From Planctomycetaceae bacterium (GTDB lineage Bacteria; Planctomycetota; Planctomycetia; Planctomycetales; Planctomycetaceae), in the NCBI GenBank assembly GCA_003445035.1, contig DLVV01000304.1, positions 14,066 to 20,463 of the forward strand: a stretch of DNA of 6,398 nt, in the 5' to 3' direction. The number at the start of each line of letters is the position of its first letter. Within the stretch, counting starts at the first letter, position 1. The notes below the pieces were generated by a model, which saw only the letters and a list, made by a program, of their open reading frames with translations, ran no database searches and was not told the origin of the DNA. The translations under genes were made by a program, and so were the position numbers. Below, piece after piece: positions 1-6,298 of this stretch.

Positions 1-17
1 CCTGTCAGCCGCGCCGG

Positions 18-1766
18 TTATTCCGGCACCTGTTCGGTTTCGGCTGAGGTTCGTCCAGCGATCTCGTTGACGACGGTGTCGGCGATTTGGTCCAGCGGGA
101 TCCGGGTGACGTCGGAGTCGGTCCGCCACTTCAGTTCGACGACGCCGTCGGCGAGTCCTTTGCCACCGACGATGACTCTCAAGGGGATCCCGATCAGGTC
201 GGCGTCCTTGAATTTGAAGCCAGGACGGGCCTTGCGTTCGTCCATCAGCACGTCGATTCCGGCACTGCCGAGTTGTTCGTAGATCGACTCGGCAGCTGAC
301 ATCACGTCGTCGTCGGTGATGTTCAGGGGGATCACCAGCACCTGGAAGGGTGCGATCGAGAGTGGCCAGATCAATCCGTTGTCGTCGTACGAGGTTTCGG
401 CGACCGCGGCGACGATGCGATTGATTCCGATCCCGTAGCAACCCATCAGCATCGGGTGCTTGACCTCGTTCTCGTCGAGGTATTCGGCCGAGAGTGCGGT
501 GGAGTATTTGGTCCCAAGTTTGAAGACGTGTCCGACTTCGATTCCACGTGCGAGTTCCAGCGATCCGTCACAGCGAGGACAGGGATCGCCGGCGGTGGCC
601 ATTCTCAGATCGTGAGTGGTGTCCAGCGAGTAGTCTCGGCTGATATTGACACCGGTGAGGTGGGCATCACCCTGGTTGGCTCCGGTGATGGCATCAGTGA
701 TCTGCACCACGTCGTGATCGGCCAGCAAGGGGCAGTCCAGTCCGACGGGACCGGCGAAACCGACCGGGGCACCGGTGACTCGGGTGATCGTCCCGGGGTC
801 GGCCAGTTCGATCGTCGTGCCGCTGATGGCTCGCCGGATCTTCGCCTCGTTCGCCTCGTGATCACCTCTGACCAACACCGCCACGGGTTCGTCGTCGATG
901 GAGTAGATCAGGGTCTTGATCATCTGCGACGGTTCGCAGCCAAGCATGCGGCTGACCTGTTCGATGCTGCCGGCCTCGGGCGTATCGACCAGGGCTCGCT
1001 CGGCCATTTCGGCAGGGGCCGTGATTTCCGGAGCCGCCCGCCCGGTCTCGGCCCGCTCGGTATTGGCGGCGTATCCACAGGTGTCACAGTGGACGATTTC
1101 GTCCTCACCGTTCTCAGCCGGCACCATGAATTCGTGCGACGCGTCTCCACCGATCGGACCACTTTCGGCTTCGACCGGTCGGTAGTCGAGGCCGCACCGC
1201 GAGAAGATCCGGCGGTACGCGTGGTACATCTGCTCGTAGGCTTCGTTGAGTTGATCGAGGTCGGTGCCGAAACTGTAGGCATCCTTCATCTGGAATTCGC
1301 TGGTCCGCATCACGCCGAAACGGGGGCGTTCCTCGTTCCGGAATTTTGTCTGGATCTGGAAGACGGTGATCGGCAACTGCTTGTAACTCTTGATCTGCCG
1401 CGCCATCAGGTCGGTAACGACCTCCTCGTGTGTCGGGCCAAGAACGACCTGGATCTGCCGGTCGCCGCGGACGAGTGGGAAGTTGATCAGGGCGTTGCCG
1501 TAGTCGTCGATCCGGCCGGTCTGTTCCCACAGTTCGGCTGGGCACAGTGCCGGCATGAACAGTTCGATCGCACCGGCCCGTTCCATTTCCTCGCGGACGA
1601 TCGCCTCGACCTTCCGCACCGCCCGCCAACCCAGCGGCAGGTAGGTGTAGGCTCCGGCCATCACCTGCCGGATCAGCCCGGCGCGGAGCATCAACTGGTG
1701 GCTGGGGATCTCGGCGTCGGCCGGGATTTCCTTCATCGTCGGAATAAAACTCTGGCTCCAGCGCAC
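18..1766 (-). CDS. proS: Prolyl-tRNA synthetase, bacterial type with editing insertion (ProRS)
   Basis: Cytoplasmic class II enzyme that charges tRNA-Pro with proline using ATP. The 582-residue product is close to the 572 residues of E. coli ProRS, so it looks complete. It opens with [10 protein letters not shown], the usual family start. Visible in order: motif 1 region around 45-75; the PTHEE (TXE) loop at 111-115; motif 2, with FRNE at 142-145 and [13 protein letters not shown] at 154-166; the YbaK-like editing (INS) domain at about 235-395, with K284 (IKTLIY) and H369 ([11 protein letters not shown]) at places conserved in editing-active enzymes; motif 3 GCYGIGINR at 442-450; and the C-terminal anticodon-binding domain from about 472, with [17 protein letters not shown] at 514-530. 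Cys pairs C227/C230 and C396/C399 flank the insertion. The start is GTG (1766-1764), chosen for family alignment and an AGGGAGA ribosome site 6 bases upstream. The stop is TAA. It is divergent from the yhaM-rnr genes and probably monocistronic. Function is near certain; editing activity is inferred from the conserved residues. Confidence 0.98.
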   Translation of the reverse strand: MRWSQSFIPTMKEIPADAEIPSHQLMLRAGLIRQVMAGAYTYLPLGWRAVRKVEAIVREEMERAGAIELFMPALCPAELWEQTGRIDDYGNALINFPLVRGDRQIQVVLGPTHEEVVTDLMARQIKSYKQLPITVFQIQTKFRNEERPRFGVMRTSEFQMKDAYSFGTDLDQLNEAYEQMYHAYRRIFSRCGLDYRPVEAESGPIGGDASHEFMVPAENGEDEIVHCDTCGYAANTERAETGRAAPEITAPAEMAERALVDTPEAGSIEQVSRMLGCEPSQMIKTLIYSIDDEPVAVLVRGDHEANEAKIRRAISGTTIELADPGTITRVTGAPVGFAGPVGLDCPLLADHDVVQITDAITGANQGDAHLTGVNISRDYSLDTTHDLRMATAGDPCPRCDGSLELARGIEVGHVFKLGTKYSTALSAEYLDENEVKHPMLMGCYGIGINRIVAAVAETSYDDNGLIWPLSIAPFQVLVIPLNITDDDVMSAAESIYEQLGSAGIDVLMDERKARPGFKFKDADLIGIPLRVIVGGKGLADGVVELKWRTDSDVTRIPLDQIADTVVNEIAGRTSAETEQVPE

Positions 1767-1772
1767 GCTTGA

Positions 1773-1779
1773 TCTCCCT
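1773..1779 (-). promoter_or_regulatory. Ribosome binding site of proS
   Basis: On the minus strand this reads AGGGAGA, ending 6 bases before the GTG at 1766-1764. It is the best Shine-Dalgarno match near the gene and supports the GTG start over the in-frame ATG ten codons further in (MKEIP). Confidence 0.7.
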
Positions 1780-1797
1780 GGCCTGTCGATCCCTGCT

Positions 1798-1829
1798 TGG
1801 GGTGCCCCACCGCATGATCTGGGGGTGGG
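1798..1829 (-). other. Small dyads in the proS leader
   Basis: Two short inverted repeats overlap here. TGGGG (1798-1802) and CCCCA (1805-1809) mirror each other across 2 bases, too tight for an RNA hairpin but possible as a DNA dyad. CCCACC (1806-1811) and GGTGGG (1824-1829) can form a 6-bp stem with a 12-base loop in the proS mRNA leader. They share C bases, so only one can form at a time. No T-box specifier/antiterminator layout and no terminator U-run are visible. A role is speculative. Confidence 0.25.
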
Positions 1830-1843
1830 TGTTCGAAGATGGG

Positions 1844-1852
1844 ATTCTAGCA
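1844..1852 (-). promoter_or_regulatory. Probable proS promoter (extended -10)
   Basis: The minus strand reads TGCTAGAAT: a TAGAAT -10 box (five of six bases match TATAAT) preceded by the TGn of an extended -10 element. No good -35 hexamer sits at 16-18 bases, which is compatible with an extended -10 promoter. Transcription would begin near 1837, giving a leader of about 70 bases before the GTG. Inferred from sequence only. Confidence 0.5.
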
Positions 1853-1899
1853 GAGAGGCTCGGGGTGGAACACGGCCGATGGTCTGGACGAGCGGTGGC

Positions 1900-1929
1900 C
1901 TGTCGTTCGAGTTGGCTGGGGCCTAGAAT
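1900..1929 (+). promoter_or_regulatory. Possible promoter of the yhaM-rnr genes
   Basis: TAGAAT at 1924-1929 is a five-of-six -10 match. The best -35 at 18 bases is CTGTCG (1900-1905), only three of six. Transcription would start near 1936, leaving a C-rich leader of about 47 bases with no clear Shine-Dalgarno sequence. The box is a mirror image of the proS -10 box, both lying inside an identical CTAGAATC octamer. Confidence 0.4.
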
Positions 1930-1982
1930 CGTCTCTTGTCCCCTACGGGCGGTCCCAGTTCCCCCCGGATTCGTGGCACCTC

Positions 1983-2987
1983 ATGCCCCGCCAATTCGTC
2001 GAACATCTCCGCAACGGTCAAACGGTCGACGAGATTTTTCTGCTGACGGAGAAGCAGTTGCGAGCCAACCGCAACGGTGATCTCTTCCTGCTGGTTCATC
2101 TCAGGGACCGCACCGGCGAGGTTCACGGATTGATGTGGAACGTCTCGGAGGATTCGGTGGCGGGGTTCGACACGGGGGACTTTGTCCGGGTCGAAGGCAA
2201 GGTGCAACTCTACCAGGGAGCCCTGCAGACGATCCTGACGCGGGTCAACGCAGTCAGTGCTGCGGCGATCGAGGTATCCGATTTTGAGGAGGATCGCAGC
2301 GAGGCGTCCGAACGGCAACTGGTCCGGGTCAACGAGTTGTTGAGGAATCTCGGGAACGAGGATCTCCGCGAGTTGATGATCGGTTTCCTGGACGACGAAT
2401 CGTTGATCAAAGCTTTCGCCCGTGCCGTAGCCGGGGTCAAGATCCACCACGCGTTCCGTGGCGGGCTGCTGGAACATGTTTCCACGCTGATGGAGGCGGC
2501 TGACCAGATCTCGAAACTCTACCCGTTCCTGGACCGTGATCTGCTGCTGGCCGGCGTCTTCCTGCACGATTTGGGCAAGGTTCGTGAGATTTCCATCGAG
2601 GGCAGTTTTTCCTACACCGACGAGGGCCAGTTGCTGGGCCACATCGTGCTGATTCTCGAGGAACTCGAAACGAAGGTGTCCGACTTCGCCGACCGGACCG
2701 GCCGTGAGTTCAACCCGGACCTGCTGCTGAAGCTGAAGCACCTGATCGTCAGTCACCACGGATCGCTGGAGACAGGCAGCCCACGGGTGCCGATGACCAT
2801 TGAAGCGGTCGCCCTGCACCATCTGGACAACCTCGACGCACGGATCAACGAGGCGATGAACTTGATCAACAGCGATCCGAACCGGCAGTCGGCCTGGACG
2901 GCCTTCGTGCCTCGGCTGGGTCGCAAGTTCTACAAGGGTCGGGATCCCGGCCCCGCTCTCACGTCATCCGGCAACAGCGAGGTCTAG
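1983..2987 (+). CDS. yhaM: YhaM-like 3'-5' exoribonuclease (OB-fold plus HD domain)
   Basis: Predicted metal-dependent 3'-5' exoribonuclease of the YhaM/CBF1 family, acting in the cytoplasm on single-stranded RNA (and possibly ssDNA). The product is 334 residues; B. subtilis YhaM is a little shorter. Residues about 15-90 form an OB-fold nucleic-acid-binding domain, with FLLVHLRDRTGEVHGLMWNV at 35-54 and VRVEGKVQLYQGALQ at 68-82. Residues about 150-300 are an HD phosphohydrolase domain with HHAFRGGLLEH (155-165), HDLGK (195-199), H220, SHHG (257-260) and ALHHLDNLDA (277-286), in the order expected for the metal ligands. The ATG start gives the usual N-terminus close to the OB-fold, but no Shine-Dalgarno sequence precedes it. 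rnr begins 6 bases after the TAG stop, so co-transcription is likely. The family call is strong; activity on a specific RNA is inferred. A more generic HD hydrolase is the alternative. Confidence 0.88.
   Translation: MPRQFVEHLRNGQTVDEIFLLTEKQLRANRNGDLFLLVHLRDRTGEVHGLMWNVSEDSVAGFDTGDFVRVEGKVQLYQGALQTILTRVNAVSAAAIEVSDFEEDRSEASERQLVRVNELLRNLGNEDLRELMIGFLDDESLIKAFARAVAGVKIHHAFRGGLLEHVSTLMEAADQISKLYPFLDRDLLLAGVFLHDLGKVREISIEGSFSYTDEGQLLGHIVLILEELETKVSDFADRTGREFNPDLLLKLKHLIVSHHGSLETGSPRVPMTIEAVALHHLDNLDARINEAMNLINSDPNRQSAWTAFVPRLGRKFYKGRDPGPALTSSGNSEV
2979..2982 (+). promoter_or_regulatory. Possible ribosome binding site of rnr
   Basis: GAGG lies inside the last codons of yhaM, 11 bases before the GTG at 2994. 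The spacing is long and the match short, so initiation may depend on ribosomes finishing yhaM (translational coupling). Confidence 0.35.
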
Positions 2988-2993
2988 TCGGCG

Positions 2994-5108
2994 GTGGGAC
3001 GACGGGGGCCAAGCGGGCCGGAGATCTTCGAGGGGCCGGTGCAACGAACCGCCCGGGGCGCGGGTTTCTTCCGGCTGCCGCCTCGAAACGACGGGCGGCC
3101 GTCGCTGGAGTTGTTCATCAGCTCCAGCGAGATGAACGGGGCGATGAATGGGGACATCGTCCGGGTCCGCAAGCTTGGCCGTCGTCGGAGCGGAGGCGGG
3201 CAGTGCGGCGAGGTGGTCGAGGTACTCGAACGGTCCACGAACAGGTTCGTTGGTCGCTACTTCGAACGTGACGACCGGGGATGGGTGCGGGTCGATCGAC
3301 GGATGTTCGACGGCCCGATCGCGGTGGGAGATCCGGCCGCCAAGGGGGCCCGACCGGGTGACCAGGTCGTTCTGGAGATGCTGTCGTTTCCCGATGGCAG
3401 TCGATCGGGAGAGGGTGTGCTGGTCGAGGTGCTGGGACGGCGGGACGAGCCCGGAGTTGACCAGCAGACGGTGATCAACGAGTACGGGTTGAGGGTCGAG
3501 TTTCCCGACGAGGTGCTCGAGGCGGCCCGTGAGGCGGCCGCCGGCTTCGATGAGGACACCGTCACCGGACGTGTGGATTTCACCGGGTTGACGGTTGTCA
3601 CGATCGATCCCTCCGATGCGCGCGACTTCGATGATGCGATCTCGCTCGAGCCGCTTGGCGACGGAGGTTGGCGACTGGGTGTCCATATCGCCGACGTGTC
3701 GCACTTTGTCCAACCAGGAGGGGCACTCGACCGCGAGGCAAGGCTTCGAGGGACCAGCACCTACTTGCCGGGACGGGTCGTTCCGATGCTTCCCGAGTTG
3801 ATTTCCAATGGCCTGGCCAGTCTGCAGCAGAAGCGGCTCCGCTACGTGCTCTCGGTCCTGATCGATTACAGCGAGGAGGGAACTGTCAGGGGGGTCGAGT
3901 TCGCTCGAGCGGCCATCCGGGTCACCAGGCGTTTTGGTTACGAGGAGGTCAGCGAGATCCTGGCCGACCCCGAACAATTCCACGGTAGGGTTGCGGCACC
4001 GGTCCGGAAGTTGCTCGTCGACATGCATCGACTCAGTCGTACGCTCCGTTCGAGACGATTTGACGCCGGGGCTCTGGAACTGCACTTGCCGGAGATTCGC
4101 ATCGAACTGGATGACCAGGGGAGGGTCGAGGACGTGCACGAGGTGGTTCATGACGAGAGCCACCAGGTGATCGAGGAGTTCATGTTGGCGGCGAACATCG
4201 CGGTTGCTACAGAGCTTTCCGATCGTGGGCTGGTGTTCCTGCGACGGGTGCACCCGTCCCCCAGCCCGTCGAAACTCCGGCAGTTTGCCTCCTTCGTTGC
4301 CGGCCTGGGGTTTCGGCTGGATCGTCCCCAGTCGCGGCACGCTCTGCAGAAACTGATTGATTCGGCCTCTGACGGCCCACTGAGCCACGCGGTCAACTAC
4401 GCGTTGTTGCGGAGTTTCAAGCAAGCCGAGTACACCGGCCGCCAGGACGGACATTACGCGTTGGCTGCCGACGATTATTGCCACTTCACCAGCCCGATTC
4501 GCCGCTATCCCGATCTGGTGATCCATCGCATGATCGCTGCGATCGCCACCACGAAACGTCCCAAGGGTCTGAGCGATGCCAAGGCAACGCGGCTGGGGCG
4601 GGCGTGTTCGATGACCGAGCGGCGATCCGAACAGGCCGAACGGGCGCTTGTCCAGTTGAAACTGTTGCACTACCTCGCCGGTCGACGAGGCGAAACGATC
4701 GAGGCGGTGGTGGTGGGCGTCGAGAAATTCGGGGTCATTTGCCGGGGAACCCGGATTCCTGTCGAGGCACTGGTGCATGTCAGAGAACTGGACGAGAACG
4801 AGTATTTCGACTTCGATCGCGATGAGTTGATCCTGACCGGACGTCGGACCGGTCGGTCATTCCGCCTGGGAGACCCGGTGCAGGTGAAGATCGTGGCGGT
4901 CGATCTTGACGAACGGAGTGTCCGGTTCGAAATGGACCGTCGCAGCGGCAAGACGCGGCGAAGTGGCGGCCGCGGGCAACGGTCGAAGACGTCCGGGTCA
5001 CGGTCCTCGAAAAGATCGGATACGGACGATCGAAAGCGATCACGTGGCCCGAAGAAGCGTCGTGGCGGACGCGGTGGCAAGAGAGGCCGTCGGGGCGGTC
5101 AACGTTGA
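2994..5108 (+). CDS. rnr: Ribonuclease R (RNB-family 3'-5' exoribonuclease)
   Basis: Processive hydrolytic 3'-5' exoribonuclease that degrades structured RNA in mRNA decay and rRNA quality control. The product is 704 residues, shorter than the 813 of E. coli RNase R because the N-terminal helix-turn-helix is missing. Domains: cold-shock-like CSD1 from about 11 (EGPVQRTARGAGFF), CSD2 to about 165, RNB catalytic domain about 190-520, S1 domain about 565-648, basic tail 649-704. The catalytic motif IDPSDARDFDDA (204-215) keeps all four metal-binding aspartates (D205, D211, D213, D214, matching E. coli D272, D278, D280, D281). SNGLASL (271-277) and HFTSPIRRYPDLVIHR (497-512) are also typical. The tail has about 23 Lys/Arg in 54 residues with RGG-like repeats and probably binds RNA. 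The GTG start is chosen because an in-frame stop lies three codons upstream and the next Met (residue 47) falls inside CSD1. It follows yhaM closely and in the same frame. RNase II is unlikely given the tail and motifs. Confidence 0.96.
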   Translation: MGRRGPSGPEIFEGPVQRTARGAGFFRLPPRNDGRPSLELFISSSEMNGAMNGDIVRVRKLGRRRSGGGQCGEVVEVLERSTNRFVGRYFERDDRGWVRVDRRMFDGPIAVGDPAAKGARPGDQVVLEMLSFPDGSRSGEGVLVEVLGRRDEPGVDQQTVINEYGLRVEFPDEVLEAAREAAAGFDEDTVTGRVDFTGLTVVTIDPSDARDFDDAISLEPLGDGGWRLGVHIADVSHFVQPGGALDREARLRGTSTYLPGRVVPMLPELISNGLASLQQKRLRYVLSVLIDYSEEGTVRGVEFARAAIRVTRRFGYEEVSEILADPEQFHGRVAAPVRKLLVDMHRLSRTLRSRRFDAGALELHLPEIRIELDDQGRVEDVHEVVHDESHQVIEEFMLAANIAVATELSDRGLVFLRRVHPSPSPSKLRQFASFVAGLGFRLDRPQSRHALQKLIDSASDGPLSHAVNYALLRSFKQAEYTGRQDGHYALAADDYCHFTSPIRRYPDLVIHRMIAAIATTKRPKGLSDAKATRLGRACSMTERRSEQAERALVQLKLLHYLAGRRGETIEAVVVGVEKFGVICRGTRIPVEALVHVRELDENEYFDFDRDELILTGRRTGRSFRLGDPVQVKIVAVDLDERSVRFEMDRRSGKTRRSGGRGQRSKTSGSRSSKRSDTDDRKRSRGPKKRRGGRGGKRGRRGGQR

Positions 5109-5144
5109 CCCTTGACAGCGGTGCCGGAGCGGGACAACGTGCGG

Positions 5145-5174
5145 TTGAGACCGACCCTCGACGGAGGGTGTTAT
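5145..5174 (+). promoter_or_regulatory. Candidate gcvT promoter
   Basis: TTGAGA (5145-5150, five of six for TTGACA) is followed after 18 bases by TGTTAT (5169-5174, four of six for TATAAT). Transcription would begin near 5181, about 18 bases before the gcvT ATG. The spacer is almost filled by a perfect dyad (5154-5169), so the dyad could also serve as an operator. A perfect TTGACA at 5112-5117 lacks a good -10 partner. Confidence 0.3.
5154..5169 (+). promoter_or_regulatory. Hairpin covering a Shine-Dalgarno-like sequence
   Basis: ACCCTC (5154-5159) and GAGGGT (5164-5169) are perfect complements around the tetraloop GACG. The 3' arm lies in GGAGGG (5163-5168), the strongest Shine-Dalgarno-like string in the gap between rnr and gcvT. 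In the yhaM-rnr-gcvT read-through transcript the hairpin would hide it. No U-run follows, so a standard intrinsic terminator is unlikely. Confidence 0.4.
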
Positions 5175-5175
5175 C

Positions 5176-5202
5176 GTGGAACAAGACCGAGACGATCGAT
5201 GA
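5176..5202 (+). CDS. Possible 8-codon leader ORF overlapping gcvT
   Basis: GTG at 5176 opens a short frame encoding MEQDRDDR and ending at TGA (5200-5202). That stop overlaps the gcvT start as ATGA. GGAGGG sits 7 bases before the GTG, a good spacing, whereas the gcvT ATG has no convincing ribosome site of its own. This fits a leader peptide that couples translation into gcvT. The peptide has no recognisable features (acidic and basic residues, no Gly run). An ORF this short can easily occur by chance, and if the promoter at 5145-5174 is used the GTG would lie outside the mRNA. Confidence 0.25.
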   Translation: MEQDRDDR

Positions 5203-6287
5203 CCGAGACACTGTTGCGGACGCCGTTTCACGCCTGGCACGCTGATCACGGAGGGCGGCTGGTCGATTTTGCCGGTTGGGAGATGCCGGTTCAGTACACT
5301 TCGATCATCGAGGAGCACACCGCCGTCAGGTGCTCGGCAGGACTGTTTGATATCGCTCACATGGGGCGGCTGATGTTTTCCGGCCCCGATGCCTGCCGGT
5401 TGCTGGACCGGCTGGTCACCAACGATGTTGCGGCCCTGGAGGTGGGCCAGGTCCGGTACGCGCTGGTCTGTCGTGACGATGGTGGGATTCTCGACGACGT
5501 GCTCGTGTACCGGTTCGCTGACGATTACCTGCTGGTGGTCAACGCTTCGAACCGGGTGAAGATCGTCGAATGGATCGAGGATCATTGCCAGGGATTCGAC
5601 GTGGAGGTGGTAGACCGGACCCATGACTGGGCGATGCTGGCGGTGCAGGGACCGGGCTCGGTTGAACTGGTTGCCGGTGTCACCGACCACGACGTGGCGG
5701 CAATGCCGTATTACCGCTGTGCCATCGGTCCGGTTCTGGGAAACCCGGCCCGGATCAGCCGCACGGGTTACACAGGCGAGGACGGTTTCGAGTTGATCGT
5801 ACCGGCCGAGGTGGCGGTTTCGGTTTGGGAGAGGCTGATGGAGGCGGAAGACGCGATGGCTTGCGGTCTGGGGTGTCGCGACACGTTGCGATTGGAGGCC
5901 GCCATGCCGCTTTACGGTCATGAACTCGATGAACACACCGATCCGTACACGGCGGGTCTGGGATTCGCCGTCAAGATGGAGGCCGACGAGTTCATCGGTC
6001 GCGAGGCGGTGTTGGCGGCTCGCGACCGGGACGGCCGACGGCGGCGGGTGGGGCTGAGGCTGGAAGGTCGACGGATCGCTCGTGAAGGGGCATCGGTTTT
6101 CAGCGATGCGTCGGCCGTGGGCGAGGTGACCAGCGGGACGTTTTCACCGACGCTCGAAATGGCGATCGCGATGGCCTACGTTGAGCCGGCGGTGGCCGAA
6201 TTGGGAACGGCCGTGGAGGTCGACATCCGTGGCAAACGGGTGCCCGCCGAGGTGGTGAAGCTGCCGTTCTATCGCCGGGATGCGTGA
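5199..6287 (+). CDS. gcvT: Glycine cleavage system aminomethyltransferase (T-protein)
   Basis: T-protein of the glycine cleavage complex: it transfers the methylene group from the aminomethyl-lipoyl arm of H-protein to tetrahydrofolate, releasing ammonia. The 362-residue product is normal length for the family. Visible motifs: DFAGWEMPVQY (23-33), FDIAHMGRL (50-58), the catalytic-aspartate motif GGILDD (95-100), VVNASN (113-118), SRTGYTGEDGFEL (187-199), CRDTLRLEA (226-234), LYGHEL (238-243), YTAGLGFAVK (250-259) and the C-terminal barrel domain from about 280 with TSGTFSPTLE (311-320). The ATG at 5199 is chosen because homology begins at once (TPFHAWH). The frame stays open upstream to a TTG at 5112, but those 29 residues look unlike GcvT. 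LEAAMPLYG has Ala where Gly is common. The gene lies 90 bases after rnr on the same strand; gcvH and gcvP are not in view. A YgfZ-type paralogue is unlikely because the folate-site motifs are intact. Confidence 0.95.
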   Translation: MTETLLRTPFHAWHADHGGRLVDFAGWEMPVQYTSIIEEHTAVRCSAGLFDIAHMGRLMFSGPDACRLLDRLVTNDVAALEVGQVRYALVCRDDGGILDDVLVYRFADDYLLVVNASNRVKIVEWIEDHCQGFDVEVVDRTHDWAMLAVQGPGSVELVAGVTDHDVAAMPYYRCAIGPVLGNPARISRTGYTGEDGFELIVPAEVAVSVWERLMEAEDAMACGLGCRDTLRLEAAMPLYGHELDEHTDPYTAGLGFAVKMEADEFIGREAVLAARDRDGRRRRVGLRLEGRRIAREGASVFSDASAVGEVTSGTFSPTLEMAIAMAYVEPAVAELGTAVEVDIRGKRVPAEVVKLPFYRRDA

Positions 6288-6298
6288 CGCGTCTCGGA

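Noticed and set aside
13..27. Perfect 5-bp inverted repeat GCCGG/CCGGC across the proS stop codon as a terminator
   Set aside because: The stem is short, sits on the stop codon itself, and no U-run follows on the minus strand before the window edge.
456..1772. A 438-codon open frame on the plus strand opposite proS, and similar antisense frames at 1923-2822 and 5040-5936
   Set aside because: Same codon-bias shadow; the sense strands encode unmistakable ProRS, YhaM-like nuclease and GcvT.
1767..1850. T-box leader controlling proS
   Set aside because: The likely leader is only about 70 bases, with no T-box sequence, specifier loop or terminator/antiterminator pair.
2964..4778. A 604-codon open frame on the minus strand opposite rnr
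   Set aside because: It is codon-aligned with rnr and open only because TTA, CTA and TCA are avoided. The translation is rich in His, Arg, Pro and Gln with no recognisable domain, while the plus strand is clear RNase R.
5112..5140. Perfect TTGACA (5112-5117) as a -35 box
   Set aside because: At 16-18 bases downstream there is only ACAACG, CAACGT or AACGTG, none a credible -10 box.
5112..5198. N-terminal extension of GcvT from the TTG at 5112 (29 extra residues)
   Set aside because: The extension does not resemble GcvT, TTG is a rare start, and the ATG at 5199 places the conserved N-terminus exactly at the start.
5109..5198. Glycine riboswitch upstream of gcvT
   Set aside because: The gap is only 90 bases and shows one small hairpin; none of the multi-stem aptamer layout expected of glycine riboswitches is visible.
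6286..6293. Palindrome GACGCGTC between gcvT and the convergent gene as a bidirectional terminator
   Set aside because: It is only 8 bases with no loop and no flanking A or T runs, so it does not look like a terminator.
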